DNA of 35,732 bases from Acidobacteriaceae bacterium (GCA_025350325.1 JANXYB010000098.1:1-35732); one strand, 5' to 3'; numbered from the stretch's first letter, positions 18,538-27,673 are shown. The notes: a model not told the origin generated them from the letters alone. Numbers and translations: made by a program.

Positions 18538-19938
18538 CTACAATTCGCGCCCGCGGTATTTGCGCAGGCGACCGAGCAGCGAGGTAGGACCGCTAACGCG
18601 CAGCAGAACGGAATTGCCCTCGTACGACCGCTGATGCACCACCATGCCAGCCTCGATCGATGCCAGGGCCGCACCATCGCTCTGCGGAACTTCCAGTTCG
18701 GCATCGATCACGGGATCGGACTGCAGAGCCGCGTCAATGGCGGCAAGCAGGGTGTCTATGCCCTCGCCTGTCTGCGCGGAGACTGCGACCTCACCGCCAG
18801 ATCTAGTCAGCAGGCCTTGCTGCTCAGAATCCGAGAGCAGATCGATTTTGTTCAGCACCTCAATGCGCGGCTTGCTGAGCGATTCAAGCTCGCCGAGAAC
18901 TTTTTCGACCTGGGATTTCTGCTCTTCACCATACGTCGAAGCCGCGTCGCGCACATGCAGCAGGATCTCCGCCTGTTCCACTTCTTCGAGCGTGGCGCGA
19001 AAGCTGGTGACCAGCGTGTGCGGTAAATTGCGAATGAAACCCACCGTGTCAGACAGCAGAATCTTGCGCCGGCTTGGCAGTTCAATCGCACGCAATTTGG
19101 GATCGAGGGTGGCGAACATGCGCGATGACTGCAGCACATGAGCGCCCGTGAGCCGGTTAAATAGCGTGCTCTTGCCCGCATTGGTGTAGCCTACCAACGC
19201 GACGGTAGGTACAGGCGTGGATTCGCGCCGTTGTCGCTGCTGCTTGCGCACCCTGCGCACTGCTTCGAGGTCGGTCTTGACTTGGTCTATGCGCCGCTGA
19301 ATCTTGCGACGATCCGTTTCGAGCTGGGTTTCGCCGGGCCCGCGTGTGCCAATTCCGCCGCCCAACTGCGACATGGATTTACCTCGCCCCGTGAGCCGCG
19401 GCAACATGTATTCGAGTTGCGCCAGTTCCACCTGCAGTTGACCCTCACTCGTGCGGGCGTGGCGAGCGAAGATATCGAGAATCAGCTGCGTCCGGTCAAG
19501 CACGCGGCAGGGTAAGGCCGCTTCAAGATTGCGCAATTGGGTGGGCGTGAGGTCGTGATCAAAAAGAACGAGGTCGGCTTCAGTTGAGGCGACCACGCCT
19601 GCGATCTCCTCAACCTTGCCGGCGCCAATCAGTGTGGCAGGATCAGGCCGTGCGCGCCGCTGCATCAGTTCCGCTGCGACGATGCCGCCCGCACTGGCTA
19701 CCAACTCACGAAATTCCGCTAAGGATTCGTCCGCGTCGAGACTTGTGGATAGGGAGTCAGGAACAGACGCGGTTGGCGAGTCATCTCTAATCTGATCAAC
19801 CAGCGCTTCAGGGCGCGAGGCCGCCATGCGCGCAGCAGACAAGCCTGGGCGAGTTGAGCGAGAGCGGGCAGTAATGTCCACTCCCACGAGTACTGCGCGC
19901 TCAGCTTGAGTTCCTGTGCTGCCTCTTAACCTTGCCAA
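18538..19938 (-). CDS. hflX: Ribosome-associated GTPase HflX
   Basis: GTPase that splits or rescues stalled 70S ribosomes. The start is a TTG at 19938, 19 bp after hfq, with GGGGAG upstream. The 466-residue product has the nucleotide-binding N-terminal HflX domain ([31 protein letters not shown]), the glycine-rich linker [20 protein letters not shown] (190-209), the G1 P-loop GYTNAGKS (250-257), [10 protein letters not shown] (G3), and NKID (G4). A stretch near 35-72 is an insertion unlike E. coli HflX. The hfq-hflX order is the same as in proteobacteria. Confidence 0.96.
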   Translation of the reverse strand: MARLRGSTGTQAERAVLVGVDITARSRSTRPGLSAARMAASRPEALVDQIRDDSPTASVPDSLSTSLDADESLAEFRELVASAGGIVAAELMQRRARPDPATLIGAGKVEEIAGVVASTEADLVLFDHDLTPTQLRNLEAALPCRVLDRTQLILDIFARHARTSEGQLQVELAQLEYMLPRLTGRGKSMSQLGGGIGTRGPGETQLETDRRKIQRRIDQVKTDLEAVRRVRKQQRQRRESTPVPTVALVGYTNAGKSTLFNRLTGAHVLQSSRMFATLDPKLRAIELPSRRKILLSDTVGFIRNLPHTLVTSFRATLEEVEQAEILLHVRDAASTYGEEQKSQVEKVLGELESLSKPRIEVLNKIDLLSDSEQQGLLTRSGGEVAVSAQTGEGIDTLLAAIDAALQSDPVIDAELEVPQSDGAALASIEAGMVVHQRSYEGNSVLLRVSGPTSLLGRLRKYRGREL

Positions 19939-19957
19939 AAGAGGGCGCTCCCCTGCG

Positions 19958-20254
19958 CTATCGCTGCTCCGCCGTTGCCGAAGCCGGCACTGCGGAGGGC
20001 CCGATCCCGGTAAGGGATGCAGGACGGTGCTCGGAGTGCAAGACGCTACGATTGCTCACCACAGTCGATATGGCGTGCTTGAAGATCAGTTGCTCCTGGC
20101 TGTTGTTCTCGAGCAGCACGGAGTATTTGTCAAACGAGCGGATCTTTCCAGTGAGCTTGACGCCGCTAACCAGATAAATCGTGATGGGGGTTTTATCTTT
20201 GCGAACCGTGTTCAGGAAGGTGTCCTGAATGTTCTGTGCCGGCTTGTTCTCCAT
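19958..20254 (-). CDS. hfq: RNA chaperone Hfq
   Basis: Hexameric Sm-like RNA chaperone for sRNA-mRNA pairing. The true start is ATG 20254 ([20 protein letters not shown]), with AGGAG upstream; a longer open frame upstream is not family-like. The 98-residue product shows Sm1 ([20 protein letters not shown], with Q8 and the FD pair at 42-43) and Sm2 ([11 protein letters not shown]), where the common YKHA is FKHA. A 30-residue Ser/Pro/Ala-rich tail follows. It is the first gene of an hfq-hflX-Nudix operon with a clear promoter and a structured leader. Confidence 0.97.
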   Translation of the reverse strand: MENKPAQNIQDTFLNTVRKDKTPITIYLVSGVKLTGKIRSFDKYSVLLENNSQEQLIFKHAISTVVSNRSVLHSEHRPASLTGIGPSAVPASATAEQR

Positions 20255-20271
20255 ATGCCGATCTCCTGCTT

Positions 20272-20325
20272 CCCCTTTGAGGGGATTTGTATGCAAACCG
20301 TACTTGCATGTCAGTGAATACAAAT
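20272..20325 (-). promoter_or_regulatory. Structured 5' leader of hfq
   Basis: Read on the minus strand, the leader forms two adjacent hairpins. The first has outer arms ATTTGT/ACAAAT (20320-20325 with 20285-20290) and an inner stem TTGCAT/ATGCAA (20304-20309 with 20291-20296). The second is CCCCT-CAA-AGGGG (20272-20284), ending 18 bases before the ATG, next to the AGGAG ribosome site. This arrangement would let structure affect translation of hfq, for example by Hfq binding its own leader. Confidence 0.45.
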
Positions 20326-20377
20326 GGGCGGGGACGTCGCCGGAAACCCCGGATCCGCCAATTCCCGCAATGTGACA

Positions 20378-20406
20378 ACAATATAGAGGTTGACCGACCT
20401 TTTCAA
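20378..20406 (-). promoter_or_regulatory. Sigma-70-type promoter of hfq
   Basis: On the minus strand TTGAAA (20401-20406, five of six) and TATTGT (20378-20383, four of six) with a 17-bp spacer. Transcription would start near 20371, giving a leader of about 115 nt containing the hairpins. Confidence 0.6.
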
Positions 20407-20504
20407 CTGCCCAGTGCACAAAGTGGCTTGGAGAGCGGGTCGCGATAGTACCGGGACTTCTGTGGAACGCATTGATATCGATCATTGACTGCTACCATTA
20501 CCAG

Positions 20505-21713
20505 GTGCAAGATATCGCAAATTCACCGGTAAGGTCCAAGCCGAATGCGCGACTAGCTGGTGCGTCGATTCCTGTACCGATGCTTGACTTGAAACGGCAG
20601 TATGAACCGATCCACCAGGAACTTCTGGAAGCCGTAGCGCGTGTCCTTGAGACGCAACAGTTCATACTTGGCGAGCCGGTAGCAGCTTTTGAGCGGGATG
20701 CAGCGCAGCAACTGGGCGTGGCTCATGCCGTGGGATGCTCCTCGGGAACCGACGCTTTATGGCTGGCCCTTGCAGCGGCGGGAATCGCCCCCGGAGACTC
20801 CGTTGTAACCACGCCTTTCAGCTTCTTTGCCTCTGTCAGCTGCATCCTGCGCGCCGGCGCGACTCCAGTCCTGGCCGACATCAGTCCAGCCACATTTAAT
20901 CTGGACCCCGAAGCCCTAAAAACCCTGCTCGACGGGCCCCAAGGTAGCAAAGTGAAAGCTATTTTGCCGGTCCATCTTTACGGCCAGTGTGCCGATTGGG
21001 GGCAGTTTTCGCGTCTCGGCCGTGACCGCGGGCTCAAACTCATTGAGGATGCTGCGCAGGCCTGGGGCGCAGAATGGAATGGGGTCAAGGCTGGCGCGCT
21101 TGGCGATGCCGCCGCCTTCAGCTTTTACCCTACAAAGAACCTCAGCGCGGCCGGCGATGCGGGCATGGTGACGACCAACGATGCCGACCTGGCTGAACGC
21201 CTGCGGATGTTGCGCCAGCACGGGATGCGGCGGCGCTATCACCACGATGAAGTCGGCTGGAATGCGCGCCTAGACGGCTTTCAAGCCGCTATTCTTCACG
21301 TCAAGCTTAAGTACATCGCGAGCTGGAACGACGCTCGGCGAGCGGTAGCCGAGCGATACCATACGCTGTTTGCCGCAGCAGGATTAGCGGAGTCCAGCCC
21401 CTATCCCAGCCGCGGGATTATCCTTCCGCAAGAAGTTCCGGGCTCCCGCCACGTCTGGCATCAGTACGTCATCCGCACCAACCGTCGCGACGCACTGCGC
21501 GAGTTCCTGGCCGTACGCAAGATCGGGTCGGAAATTTATTACCCTGTCCCGCTCCACATGCAGCACGCATTGCAGAGCTTGGGCTATGCGGACGGTAGTT
21601 TCCCTGAGGCCGAACGCGCCGCACGCGAAGTGCTCGCCCTGCCCATCTTCCCGGAGTTACGCGCGGATGAGCAACAGACAGTGGTGACCGCGATCGCCGA
21701 CTTTCTAAGCTAG
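20505..21713 (+). CDS. DegT/DnrJ/EryC1/StrS-type sugar aminotransferase
   Basis: PLP enzyme of the family that makes amino sugars for cell-surface glycans. The core PVPMLDLKRQYEPI, SSGTDALWLAL, TPFSFFASVS, the Asp in EDAAQAWGAEW, and the PLP lysine in FSFYPTKNLSAAGDAG (K211 from this start) are all present, as is the C-terminal SEIYYPVPLHMQ. The start is uncertain: TTG 20472, GTG 20505 and ATG 20580 are in frame, and none has a strong ribosome site. I use GTG 20505 because it leaves a short, plausible N-terminus. No partner sugar-nucleotide genes are adjacent, so the product sugar is unknown. It is divergent from hfq. Confidence 0.85.
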   Translation: MQDIANSPVRSKPNARLAGASIPVPMLDLKRQYEPIHQELLEAVARVLETQQFILGEPVAAFERDAAQQLGVAHAVGCSSGTDALWLALAAAGIAPGDSVVTTPFSFFASVSCILRAGATPVLADISPATFNLDPEALKTLLDGPQGSKVKAILPVHLYGQCADWGQFSRLGRDRGLKLIEDAAQAWGAEWNGVKAGALGDAAAFSFYPTKNLSAAGDAGMVTTNDADLAERLRMLRQHGMRRRYHHDEVGWNARLDGFQAAILHVKLKYIASWNDARRAVAERYHTLFAAAGLAESSPYPSRGIILPQEVPGSRHVWHQYVIRTNRRDALREFLAVRKIGSEIYYPVPLHMQHALQSLGYADGSFPEAERAAREVLALPIFPELRADEQQTVVTAIADFLS

Positions 21714-21811
21714 CCAAAGCTCGCCTACTCAAGATCAGAGCCTTCGCTCCTCGCGTCTGAGCGCAACAATATCTATCCAACCCCGTCAGCGCCCGTTTAT
21801 CATTGCCCACC

Positions 21812-22534
21812 ATGTTTCCCTACGACCCCACTCTTGTCGAAGCCGTTCAAACCCGCCCGCAGTCCGTCGCAGATGTCGTCCAGATCCTTGAGACAATTGA
21901 CGCCGCATGCGCCGATGGCGACGGTCTCAAGTGGTTCAACTGGCTTTATCTCCACGTCACCCTGGCGGTCCAGGCGCAGGTCAACTCAGGCGGCTTTACC
22001 GACTCCGCCTGGATTGCTGCGCTCGATGTCCGGTTTGCGCGTTTCTACCTTGGCGCCATAAAGACGTCGCTCTCTGGCGAATTGACTCCCGGCTGCTGGC
22101 AGGCTCTCTTCGATCAGCGCAGTCAGCCGATGACGGCGCGCATCCAGTTCGCCATGTCTGGTATCAACGCCCACATCAATCACGATCTGCCGCAGGCAAT
22201 CTTGGTCACGTGCCAGGACTCGGCAAACGCTCCCGAGCACGGCACTGCACGCTACGACGACTACACAGCACTCAACTCGACACTTGACGCCCAGATCAAT
22301 GCAGCAAAGCGAACTTTGAATGTTCGCCTCTTGGGCGACGCTTTGCCGTCGTTTTCACCCTTGGAAAATACCCTCGCAGCTTGGAGCGTTGCGGCGGCTA
22401 GGGAATCTGCCTGGAACAATGCCGAATTGCTCTGGCACCTGGCCGACGCTCCTCTCGTCTCGACAAAGTTTCTCGGCTCTTTAGACGGTCTCACCGCCCT
22501 GGCGAGCAAGACGCTGTTAGTCCCCATCCCATAG
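21812..22534 (+). CDS. DUF5995-family protein
   Basis: The 240-residue product matches the small DUF5995 family by its pattern DGLKWFNWLYLHVTLAVQ, followed by FTDSAWIAALDVRFARFYL and the hallmark GINAHINHDLPQAI, with His and Asp residues that could bind a metal. No signal peptide or membrane segment is seen, so it is likely cytoplasmic. ATG 21812 is chosen over a TTG three codons earlier; no ribosome site is clear. It lies between the aminotransferase and nrdR on the same strand but with gaps of 98 and 52 bp. Function unknown. Confidence 0.75.
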   Translation: MFPYDPTLVEAVQTRPQSVADVVQILETIDAACADGDGLKWFNWLYLHVTLAVQAQVNSGGFTDSAWIAALDVRFARFYLGAIKTSLSGELTPGCWQALFDQRSQPMTARIQFAMSGINAHINHDLPQAILVTCQDSANAPEHGTARYDDYTALNSTLDAQINAAKRTLNVRLLGDALPSFSPLENTLAAWSVAAARESAWNNAELLWHLADAPLVSTKFLGSLDGLTALASKTLLVPIP

Positions 22535-22586
22535 GCCCGGTTCTCCGAAGCCCTGATCCTAAGCTCTGAATTAGAATCGCCCTAGC

Positions 22587-23063
22587 ATGAAGTGTCCTTA
22601 TTGCGGTTTTGGGCAGGACCGCGTCGTTGATTCGCGGGAGAGTAAAGAAGCCGACTCGATACGGCGGCGGCGCGAATGCGAGCGCTGCAATCGCCGCTTC
22701 ACTACCTACGAACGCATTGACGAAATCCCTTACATGGTGGTGAAAAAAGATGGCCGGCGCGAGCGATTCGACCGCCAGAAGATCCTCAGCGGACTGCTGC
22801 GCGCATGTGAGAAACGGCCCGTGCCATCAAGCAAACTTGAGACGATTGTCGATGCAACAGAGACCTTTCTCGTGGACGCTCCGGAACGCGAGCGCACCAC
22901 CAGCGAGATCGGCGAGCTGATCATGCAGCACCTCAAGGGCCTCGATACCGTGGCTTACATTCGCTTCGCTTCGGTCTATCGCGACTTCAAGGATGTAAGC
23001 GAATTCAAAGAAGAATTGGAAGGCCTGCTAGAAAGCCATAGGACCGGCAAAGGCAAGAAATGA
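22587..23063 (+). CDS. nrdR: Transcriptional repressor NrdR
   Basis: ATP-cone and zinc-ribbon repressor of ribonucleotide reductase genes. The 158-residue product begins [18 protein letters not shown] with zinc ligands Cys3, Cys6, Cys31 and Cys34 ([13 protein letters not shown]), followed by the ATP-cone ([20 protein letters not shown], residues 51-70 onward) and the typical [19 protein letters not shown] ending. The ATG at 22587 is the only start. No nrd genes are in the window. The stop codon overlaps the ATG of a frameshifted small membrane protein. Confidence 0.97.
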   Translation: MKCPYCGFGQDRVVDSRESKEADSIRRRRECERCNRRFTTYERIDEIPYMVVKKDGRRERFDRQKILSGLLRACEKRPVPSSKLETIVDATETFLVDAPERERTTSEIGELIMQHLKGLDTVAYIRFASVYRDFKDVSEFKEELEGLLESHRTGKGKK

Positions 23064-23223
23064 GCCAAACATTTTCAGTGAGAGCGTAAAGAAATCCCTC
23101 TACGGCCTTGCCAAGGGAACAGGCAAAGCCGCGGCAATCTATGTAGTCATGGAAGTGCTGGCGGGGATTGTGCTTGCCGCCATCGCCCTCTTCCATTTCT
23201 TCGGCAAGGCACATGGAAGATAA
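23060..23223 (+). pseudogene. Small membrane protein interrupted by a one-base frameshift
   Basis: An ATG at 23060 overlaps the nrdR stop (ATGA), but its own frame ends after nine codons. One extra A in the run at 23067-23069 would join it to the next frame, giving a continuous 54-residue protein: MSQNIFSESVKKSLYGLAKG, then a Gly/Lys/Ala stretch, then a hydrophobic segment (IYVVMEVLAGIVLAAIALFHFF) and a basic end, stopping at 23223. The downstream frame has no ATG, GTG or TTG before the membrane segment, which supports a lost base. It could be a sequencing error in a short A run, a true mutation, or a programmed event. The product is unrecognised. Confidence 0.5.
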
Positions 23224-23244
23224 ACGACAGCAAAAGGAAACGCG

Positions 23245-24261
23245 ATGGCGCAAAATAAAACGCACAAGGTAACGCTGATCCCCGGCGACGGCATTGGGCC
23301 TGAAGTAACGCAGGCTGTAGTTCGCATTCTCGAAGCGACAGGCATCAAGTGGGAGTGGGAACGCTTCGCGGCTGGAGCCGAGGCCTTCGAAATTTTTGGC
23401 GAGTACATTCCTGCCGATTTGACCGATTCGATCACGCGCAACAAGGTCGCGTTGAAAGGGCCAGTAACGACGCCAATTGGCGGCGGGTTCAAAAGCATCA
23501 ACGTCACGCTGCGCAAGCAATTTGACCTGTTTGCGAATTTCCGCCCAATCAAGAATCTACCCGGCATGGAAACAAAGTGGCCCGGCGTTGACCTGATCAT
23601 CGTGCGCGAAAATACTGAGGGTGAGTACGTCGGCCTGGAACACGAAGTCGTGCCCGGCGTAGTCGAGAGCATCAAGGTCATCACGGAGAAGGGCTCCACG
23701 CGCATCGCCAAGTTTGCCTTTGAATACGCGCGCAAACATGGGCGCAAGAAGATTCATTCCATTCACAAGGCCAACATCATGAAGATGTCCGACGGACTGT
23801 TTCTGCGCTGCGCTCGCAAGGTGGCGGAGGGCTTTCCTGAAATCTTCTACGGCGAACACATCATCGACAACACCTGCATGCAGTTGGTCATGAATCCCTA
23901 CCAGTACGACACGCTGCTGCTAGAGAATCTGTACGGCGATATAGTCAGCGATCTTTGTGCGGCGTTCGTAGGCGGGTTGGGACTGGTGCCGGGCGCAAAC
24001 CTCGGAATCGACTGCGCCATCTTCGAGGCTGTACATGGATCAGCGCCCGATATCGCAGGGAAGGATCTAGCCAACCCGACCGCACTGCTGCAATCAGCAG
24101 TGCTGATGCTGCATCATCTCAACGAGAGCGACGCGGCAGAGAGAGTGCAGAAGGCTCTCGAGACGGTGTACGGCGAGCGCAAGACGCTGACACGCGACGT
24201 GGGCGGCACCGCCGGAACGACGCAATTCGCTGACGCCGTGCTGGCAGCGATGAGCGCCTAA
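23245..24261 (+). CDS. icd: Isocitrate dehydrogenase, NAD-type
   Basis: Oxidative decarboxylation of isocitrate in the TCA cycle. The 338-residue product is of the short homo-oligomeric type (related to isopropylmalate dehydrogenase): PGDGIGPEV (13-21), VRENTEGEYVGLEHEVVPGV (substrate Arg121, Tyr128), HKANIMK with Lys175, NLYGDIVSDL (metal Asp232 and Asp236), and HGSAPDIAGK (264-273), where Asp269 points to NAD rather than NADP. Isopropylmalate or homoisocitrate dehydrogenase is less likely because the VESIKVITE segment is characteristic of isocitrate enzymes. ATG 23245 follows AAGGAAACGCG. Confidence 0.9.
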   Translation: MAQNKTHKVTLIPGDGIGPEVTQAVVRILEATGIKWEWERFAAGAEAFEIFGEYIPADLTDSITRNKVALKGPVTTPIGGGFKSINVTLRKQFDLFANFRPIKNLPGMETKWPGVDLIIVRENTEGEYVGLEHEVVPGVVESIKVITEKGSTRIAKFAFEYARKHGRKKIHSIHKANIMKMSDGLFLRCARKVAEGFPEIFYGEHIIDNTCMQLVMNPYQYDTLLLENLYGDIVSDLCAAFVGGLGLVPGANLGIDCAIFEAVHGSAPDIAGKDLANPTALLQSAVLMLHHLNESDAAERVQKALETVYGERKTLTRDVGGTAGTTQFADAVLAAMSA

Positions 24262-24294
24262 AGCAGTTTCGCAATTGATGTAGACCGAAAGCAC

Positions 24295-24330
24295 CCACTC
24301 AAGTGGCTTTTTTATCAAGAAAAAGCCACT
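24295..24330. terminator. Bidirectional stem between convergent icd and esterase genes
   Basis: AGTGGCTTTTT (24302-24312) pairs with AAAAAGCCACT (24320-24330) around a 7-nt loop. A small alternative stem CCAC-TCAA-GTGG (24295-24306) followed by CTTTTTT would terminate the plus strand. It sits in the 109 bp between two genes that point at each other. Confidence 0.55.
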
Positions 24331-24370
24331 CGTCACGAATCTTAAAAAGTATACGGATTCCAGAACTGCT

Positions 24371-26083
24371 CTAGTATCTCCACGACTTGACGTCTGCGCC
24401 CTCAGGCGCGGTCGCGAGCATGTGATCTACCATCAGCGGCAACACGCGCTGCGTCCATTCGCTGTTATTTGTCTGCATGGTGTACTCAGGCGGTCCGCCC
24501 GTGTAGCAATGCGGCGAGCCCGGCCCGTATTGAAATGTCGCATCGGAGTGCGGATTGCGCGTCGCGTCGAGTTGCTTCTGCAACATGTGTACAGCGTTGT
24601 TGAGAAAGTATGTATCTGCATCGCCCACCATCAAGTGCAACTTGCCTTCGAGCTTGGGCCCCAGCGTGGGCCAGTCACGCTTCAAAATTGCGGTCAGATC
24701 GTAGTGCTCTTTCCAATATTCGAGCACCTTCTTGTCAATGTCGCCGGTGATGGGGTCAATGATTTGCGCGGGATAGCCGTCCTCTCCCGCGGGTGAGTAA
24801 ACCGCTTGCCAGATATTCCACTGTTCCGTTGAACGCCCGTGCGTCCCGAGCACGTACTCGTAGCCGAATTCCCCACCCGCTGTCGCGATGACGGTGCCAT
24901 CGGATTTGCGGTCGCCCGCGATGGGAACTTCGCCAAAGTCGCCTTTGCGCACGAACGCATTCTTGTCGTTGTAGAGGTCGATGTTCTGGTATGCGTGAAA
25001 GTCAATGGGGTCTGGGCAGGCAGAATACGTGCCGTTGTACATGTCGGGGTAGAAGACCTGCGTCGCAAGCGCTTCCCAACCGCCGGTCGAACCGCCAAAG
25101 GTGGCCCGCGCCCAGCCCTGGCCGATGCCGCGATATTTTTTCTCAATTGCTGGAATCAACTCTTCATTGATAGCCGAGCCGTACGGTCCGACGTTGGCTG
25201 AATCGACCACATACGAATCGTCGTAGTAGGGATTCGCATTCTGAACATAGATCATGATCACGCGCGGCAGGCGGCCGGTTGTCCAATCCTGATATAGCCG
25301 ATAACCCATCTGCAGGCGCCTAAATGCGGGATTTTTTGGGTCGGGTGCGACGCTGGTAAAGCCAACCGGTCCGATACCGGCATGATAGTGATCCTGGTAG
25401 ACGATGAGCGGATATTTCGCATCGGGATGGTCATCAAAGCCGTCGGGCAAAAGAACCCACGCCCCGAGAAACATGTCGCGCCCCCAAAATTTGCTCAGCT
25501 TTTCGCTGCGAAAGCGCATGAACTTGAGCCACTTGGCCGCGGGATCTTTCGCGGCCATCGTTTCTGGATCCTGATCGGTGCCCTCTATCGGCGCGATCGT
25601 CTGGTCGAGATGCAACTTTACCGGCGCCTGCACTCCTGGATCGAAGTGAATCTTTACCGGTTTGCTATAGGGGTTGCCGGGCTTCTCGTTCCAATGCTGC
25701 CCCTCGCCCTTGTCAGGTGGGAGCCACACAGTCTTACCCGAACTCAAGTGAAACTGTTCATACACATTGAATACGCCCTGCACATAGTAGTCTCCAGCCT
25801 CAAGGTCAGTCAGCGAACGGCGCGGATAGCCGAAAGTCTTGGCATCAACAACGATGGGCTTGCCGGGAGCAGAATCTGCAACGTCGACACCAAAGCCCTC
25901 AGCCGAGTGATAATCCTCAGAGAGCTGCATGCGCGGCTCGGGCTTTTCACTCCTTGCGAACACAACAATCAGGTGCCCATTGAGAGGCTTCGTCGCCGGC
26001 ACTGTGACTTCGATGCGCTGCGCAAAGCCGTTCGCGGTCAAGGTGAAGAAAAGTGTGGCAGCCAGCGTATGAAAAGTTCGCAT
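24371..26083 (-). CDS. Large secreted putative esterase (esterase D/enterochelin-esterase-like)
   Basis: The 570-residue product has a signal peptide (MRTFHTLAATLFFTLTANGFAQ), an N-terminal region (about 23-180) of beta type, then an alpha/beta-hydrolase domain. Probable catalytic residues are Ser332 in ATFGGSTGGWEAL, Asp488 or Asp490 in MVGDADTYFLNNA, and His525 in GPGSPHCYTGG. The order and spacing resemble the esterase D/Fes group. It is longer than typical single-domain members. The gene is monocistronic, divergent from the YciI-like gene and convergent with icd. The substrate is unknown. Confidence 0.7.
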   Translation of the reverse strand: MRTFHTLAATLFFTLTANGFAQRIEVTVPATKPLNGHLIVVFARSEKPEPRMQLSEDYHSAEGFGVDVADSAPGKPIVVDAKTFGYPRRSLTDLEAGDYYVQGVFNVYEQFHLSSGKTVWLPPDKGEGQHWNEKPGNPYSKPVKIHFDPGVQAPVKLHLDQTIAPIEGTDQDPETMAAKDPAAKWLKFMRFRSEKLSKFWGRDMFLGAWVLLPDGFDDHPDAKYPLIVYQDHYHAGIGPVGFTSVAPDPKNPAFRRLQMGYRLYQDWTTGRLPRVIMIYVQNANPYYDDSYVVDSANVGPYGSAINEELIPAIEKKYRGIGQGWARATFGGSTGGWEALATQVFYPDMYNGTYSACPDPIDFHAYQNIDLYNDKNAFVRKGDFGEVPIAGDRKSDGTVIATAGGEFGYEYVLGTHGRSTEQWNIWQAVYSPAGEDGYPAQIIDPITGDIDKKVLEYWKEHYDLTAILKRDWPTLGPKLEGKLHLMVGDADTYFLNNAVHMLQKQLDATRNPHSDATFQYGPGSPHCYTGGPPEYTMQTNNSEWTQRVLPLMVDHMLATAPEGADVKSWRY

Positions 26084-26172
26084 TTGTTCTCGGTTCCTCC
26101 GCGGATTGGGGCAAGTCTAACATTCGCATCCATACTGAACGTCACAGAACGCTGCCAAGGAGGCAAAACACA

Positions 26173-26478
26173 TTGCATTACCTACTGTTTTACGAAGTCA
26201 GCGAAGACTACGTGTCGAGGCGCGCCGAGTTTCGCGATGCCCACCTCAAAATGGGATGGAAAGCGAGCGCATGCGGCGAGTTGGTGTTGGGGGGATTGCT
26301 GCAAGACCCGCCAGACTGCGCGTTGCTGCTTTTCAGGGGAGACTCGCCGGAGGTTGCAGAGAAATTCGCCAGGGCTGACCCTTACGTTCTCAACGGACTC
26401 GTGAAGCGCTGGTATGTGCGCGCATGGACAACCGTTGTAGGCGACCTGGCGGCGAGCCCAAAGCGGCCCATCTCCTGA
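26173..26478 (+). CDS. YciI-like (YCII-related) protein
   Basis: The 101-residue product LHYLLFYEVSEDYVSRRAEF, with GELVLGGLLQDPPDCALLLFRGDSPEVAEKFARADPYVLNGL, has the ferredoxin-like alpha/beta pattern of YciI proteins, including the terminal W-x-V-R-x-W segment. Start chosen at TTG 26173 because AAGGAGG lies nine bases before it, while the 40 upstream codons lack homology. It shares an 89-bp divergent region with the large esterase gene. Enzymatic role unknown; the family has a conserved His-Asp pair in some members that I only partly see here (Asp, no His at the start). Confidence 0.75.
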   Translation: MHYLLFYEVSEDYVSRRAEFRDAHLKMGWKASACGELVLGGLLQDPPDCALLLFRGDSPEVAEKFARADPYVLNGLVKRWYVRAWTTVVGDLAASPKRPIS

Positions 26479-26584
26479 CGGCTCGTTTTTAAGTCTGTTC
26501 GGCAGCGTTTTCAAAACCGGATCAAACGCCGCCAAAACACCTTTGGACGAAGCGGCTCTCCTGTACACTTGATAGTTCAAGACC

Positions 26585-27673
26585 ATGCAAAGAAAATATC
26601 CAATCGGCATCCTGGGCGCGACCGGAATGGTCGGCCAACGCTTCATTCAACTGCTCGAGAACCATCCGTGGTTTGAGGTGGAGTGGCTTGCGGCCAGCGA
26701 CCGTTCCAGCGGCAAAACCTACGGAGAGGCCGCCAAGTGGCGGCTCGACACCGTGTTGCCGGATCGCATCGCGCGCATGACTGTTGCGCCAGCCGATCCT
26801 GAGGGAGCGCCGAGGATAATTTTTGCCGCTCTCGACGCCGCCATTGCCCGCGAAATGGAGCCGCGCTTTGCCGACGCCGGTTGCGCCGTCATTTCAAACT
26901 CGAGCGCCTATCGCATGGCTCCGAATGTGCCTCTTGTCATCCCAGAGATCAATGCCGACCACTTGCACCTGATCGAGGAGCAGCCGTCGCGTGGAGCGTC
27001 AGGCGGCTACATGGTGACCAATCCAAACTGCTCGACGATTGGGCTCGTGATGGCTCTCAAGCCGATCGAGGAGCGCTTCGGCATCGAACAGATTTTCGTG
27101 ACTACCATGCAGGCCGTATCAGGCGCAGGGTACCCCGGCGTGCCTTCAATGGACATCCTCGGAAATGTTGTGCCTTACATAGGCAGCGAGGAAGAAAAGA
27201 TGGAAGCCGAGACACTGAAGCTGCTGGGCAGGCTGGACGGCCACAGCGTAATCCCGCTTGCCGCGCGCATTAGCGCCCAGTGCAATCGCGTTGCCGTTGA
27301 AGACGGCCATACAGAAAACGTGTCAATCAAGTTGGGCAACAAGCTTGGTCGTGCCGCTACGCGCTTAGAATTACTGTCTGCCTGGGCGGAGTTTAAGCCG
27401 CTGGCCGGGCAAGGCTTGCCGATGGCGCCCGATCAGCCGGTGGAATGGGCTCCGCAAGACGATCGTCCCCAGCCCCGTCTCGATCGCAATCGGGGTCGCG
27501 GCATGGCGGTCACAGTGGGTCGCCTGCGTCCCTGCAGCATTCTCGACTGGAAGTTCACGGTGCTTTCGCATAACACCATCCGCGGTGCGGCGGGCGCGGC
27601 GATTCTGAACGCGGAACTGCTCGCAAGCCTGGGTAAACTTGAGCCTGTCGTCGAGGCGATCGCGCGAGCGTAG
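26585..27673 (+). CDS. asd: Aspartate-semialdehyde dehydrogenase (archaeal/fungal type)
   Basis: Reduces aspartyl-phosphate to aspartate semialdehyde, second step to lysine, threonine and methionine. The 362-residue product has the NADP site GATGMVGQRF (11-20), catalytic Cys149 in TNPNCSTIG, and His242 in AVEDGHTENV, with SAQCNRVAV nearby. These and the PGVPSMDILGNVVPYI segment place it in the archaeal/fungal branch rather than the common bacterial one. ATG 26585. It is followed 33 bp later by lysC, forming asd-lysC-dapB-dapA. Confidence 0.95.
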   Translation: MQRKYPIGILGATGMVGQRFIQLLENHPWFEVEWLAASDRSSGKTYGEAAKWRLDTVLPDRIARMTVAPADPEGAPRIIFAALDAAIAREMEPRFADAGCAVISNSSAYRMAPNVPLVIPEINADHLHLIEEQPSRGASGGYMVTNPNCSTIGLVMALKPIEERFGIEQIFVTTMQAVSGAGYPGVPSMDILGNVVPYIGSEEEKMEAETLKLLGRLDGHSVIPLAARISAQCNRVAVEDGHTENVSIKLGNKLGRAATRLELLSAWAEFKPLAGQGLPMAPDQPVEWAPQDDRPQPRLDRNRGRGMAVTVGRLRPCSILDWKFTVLSHNTIRGAAGAAILNAELLASLGKLEPVVEAIARA

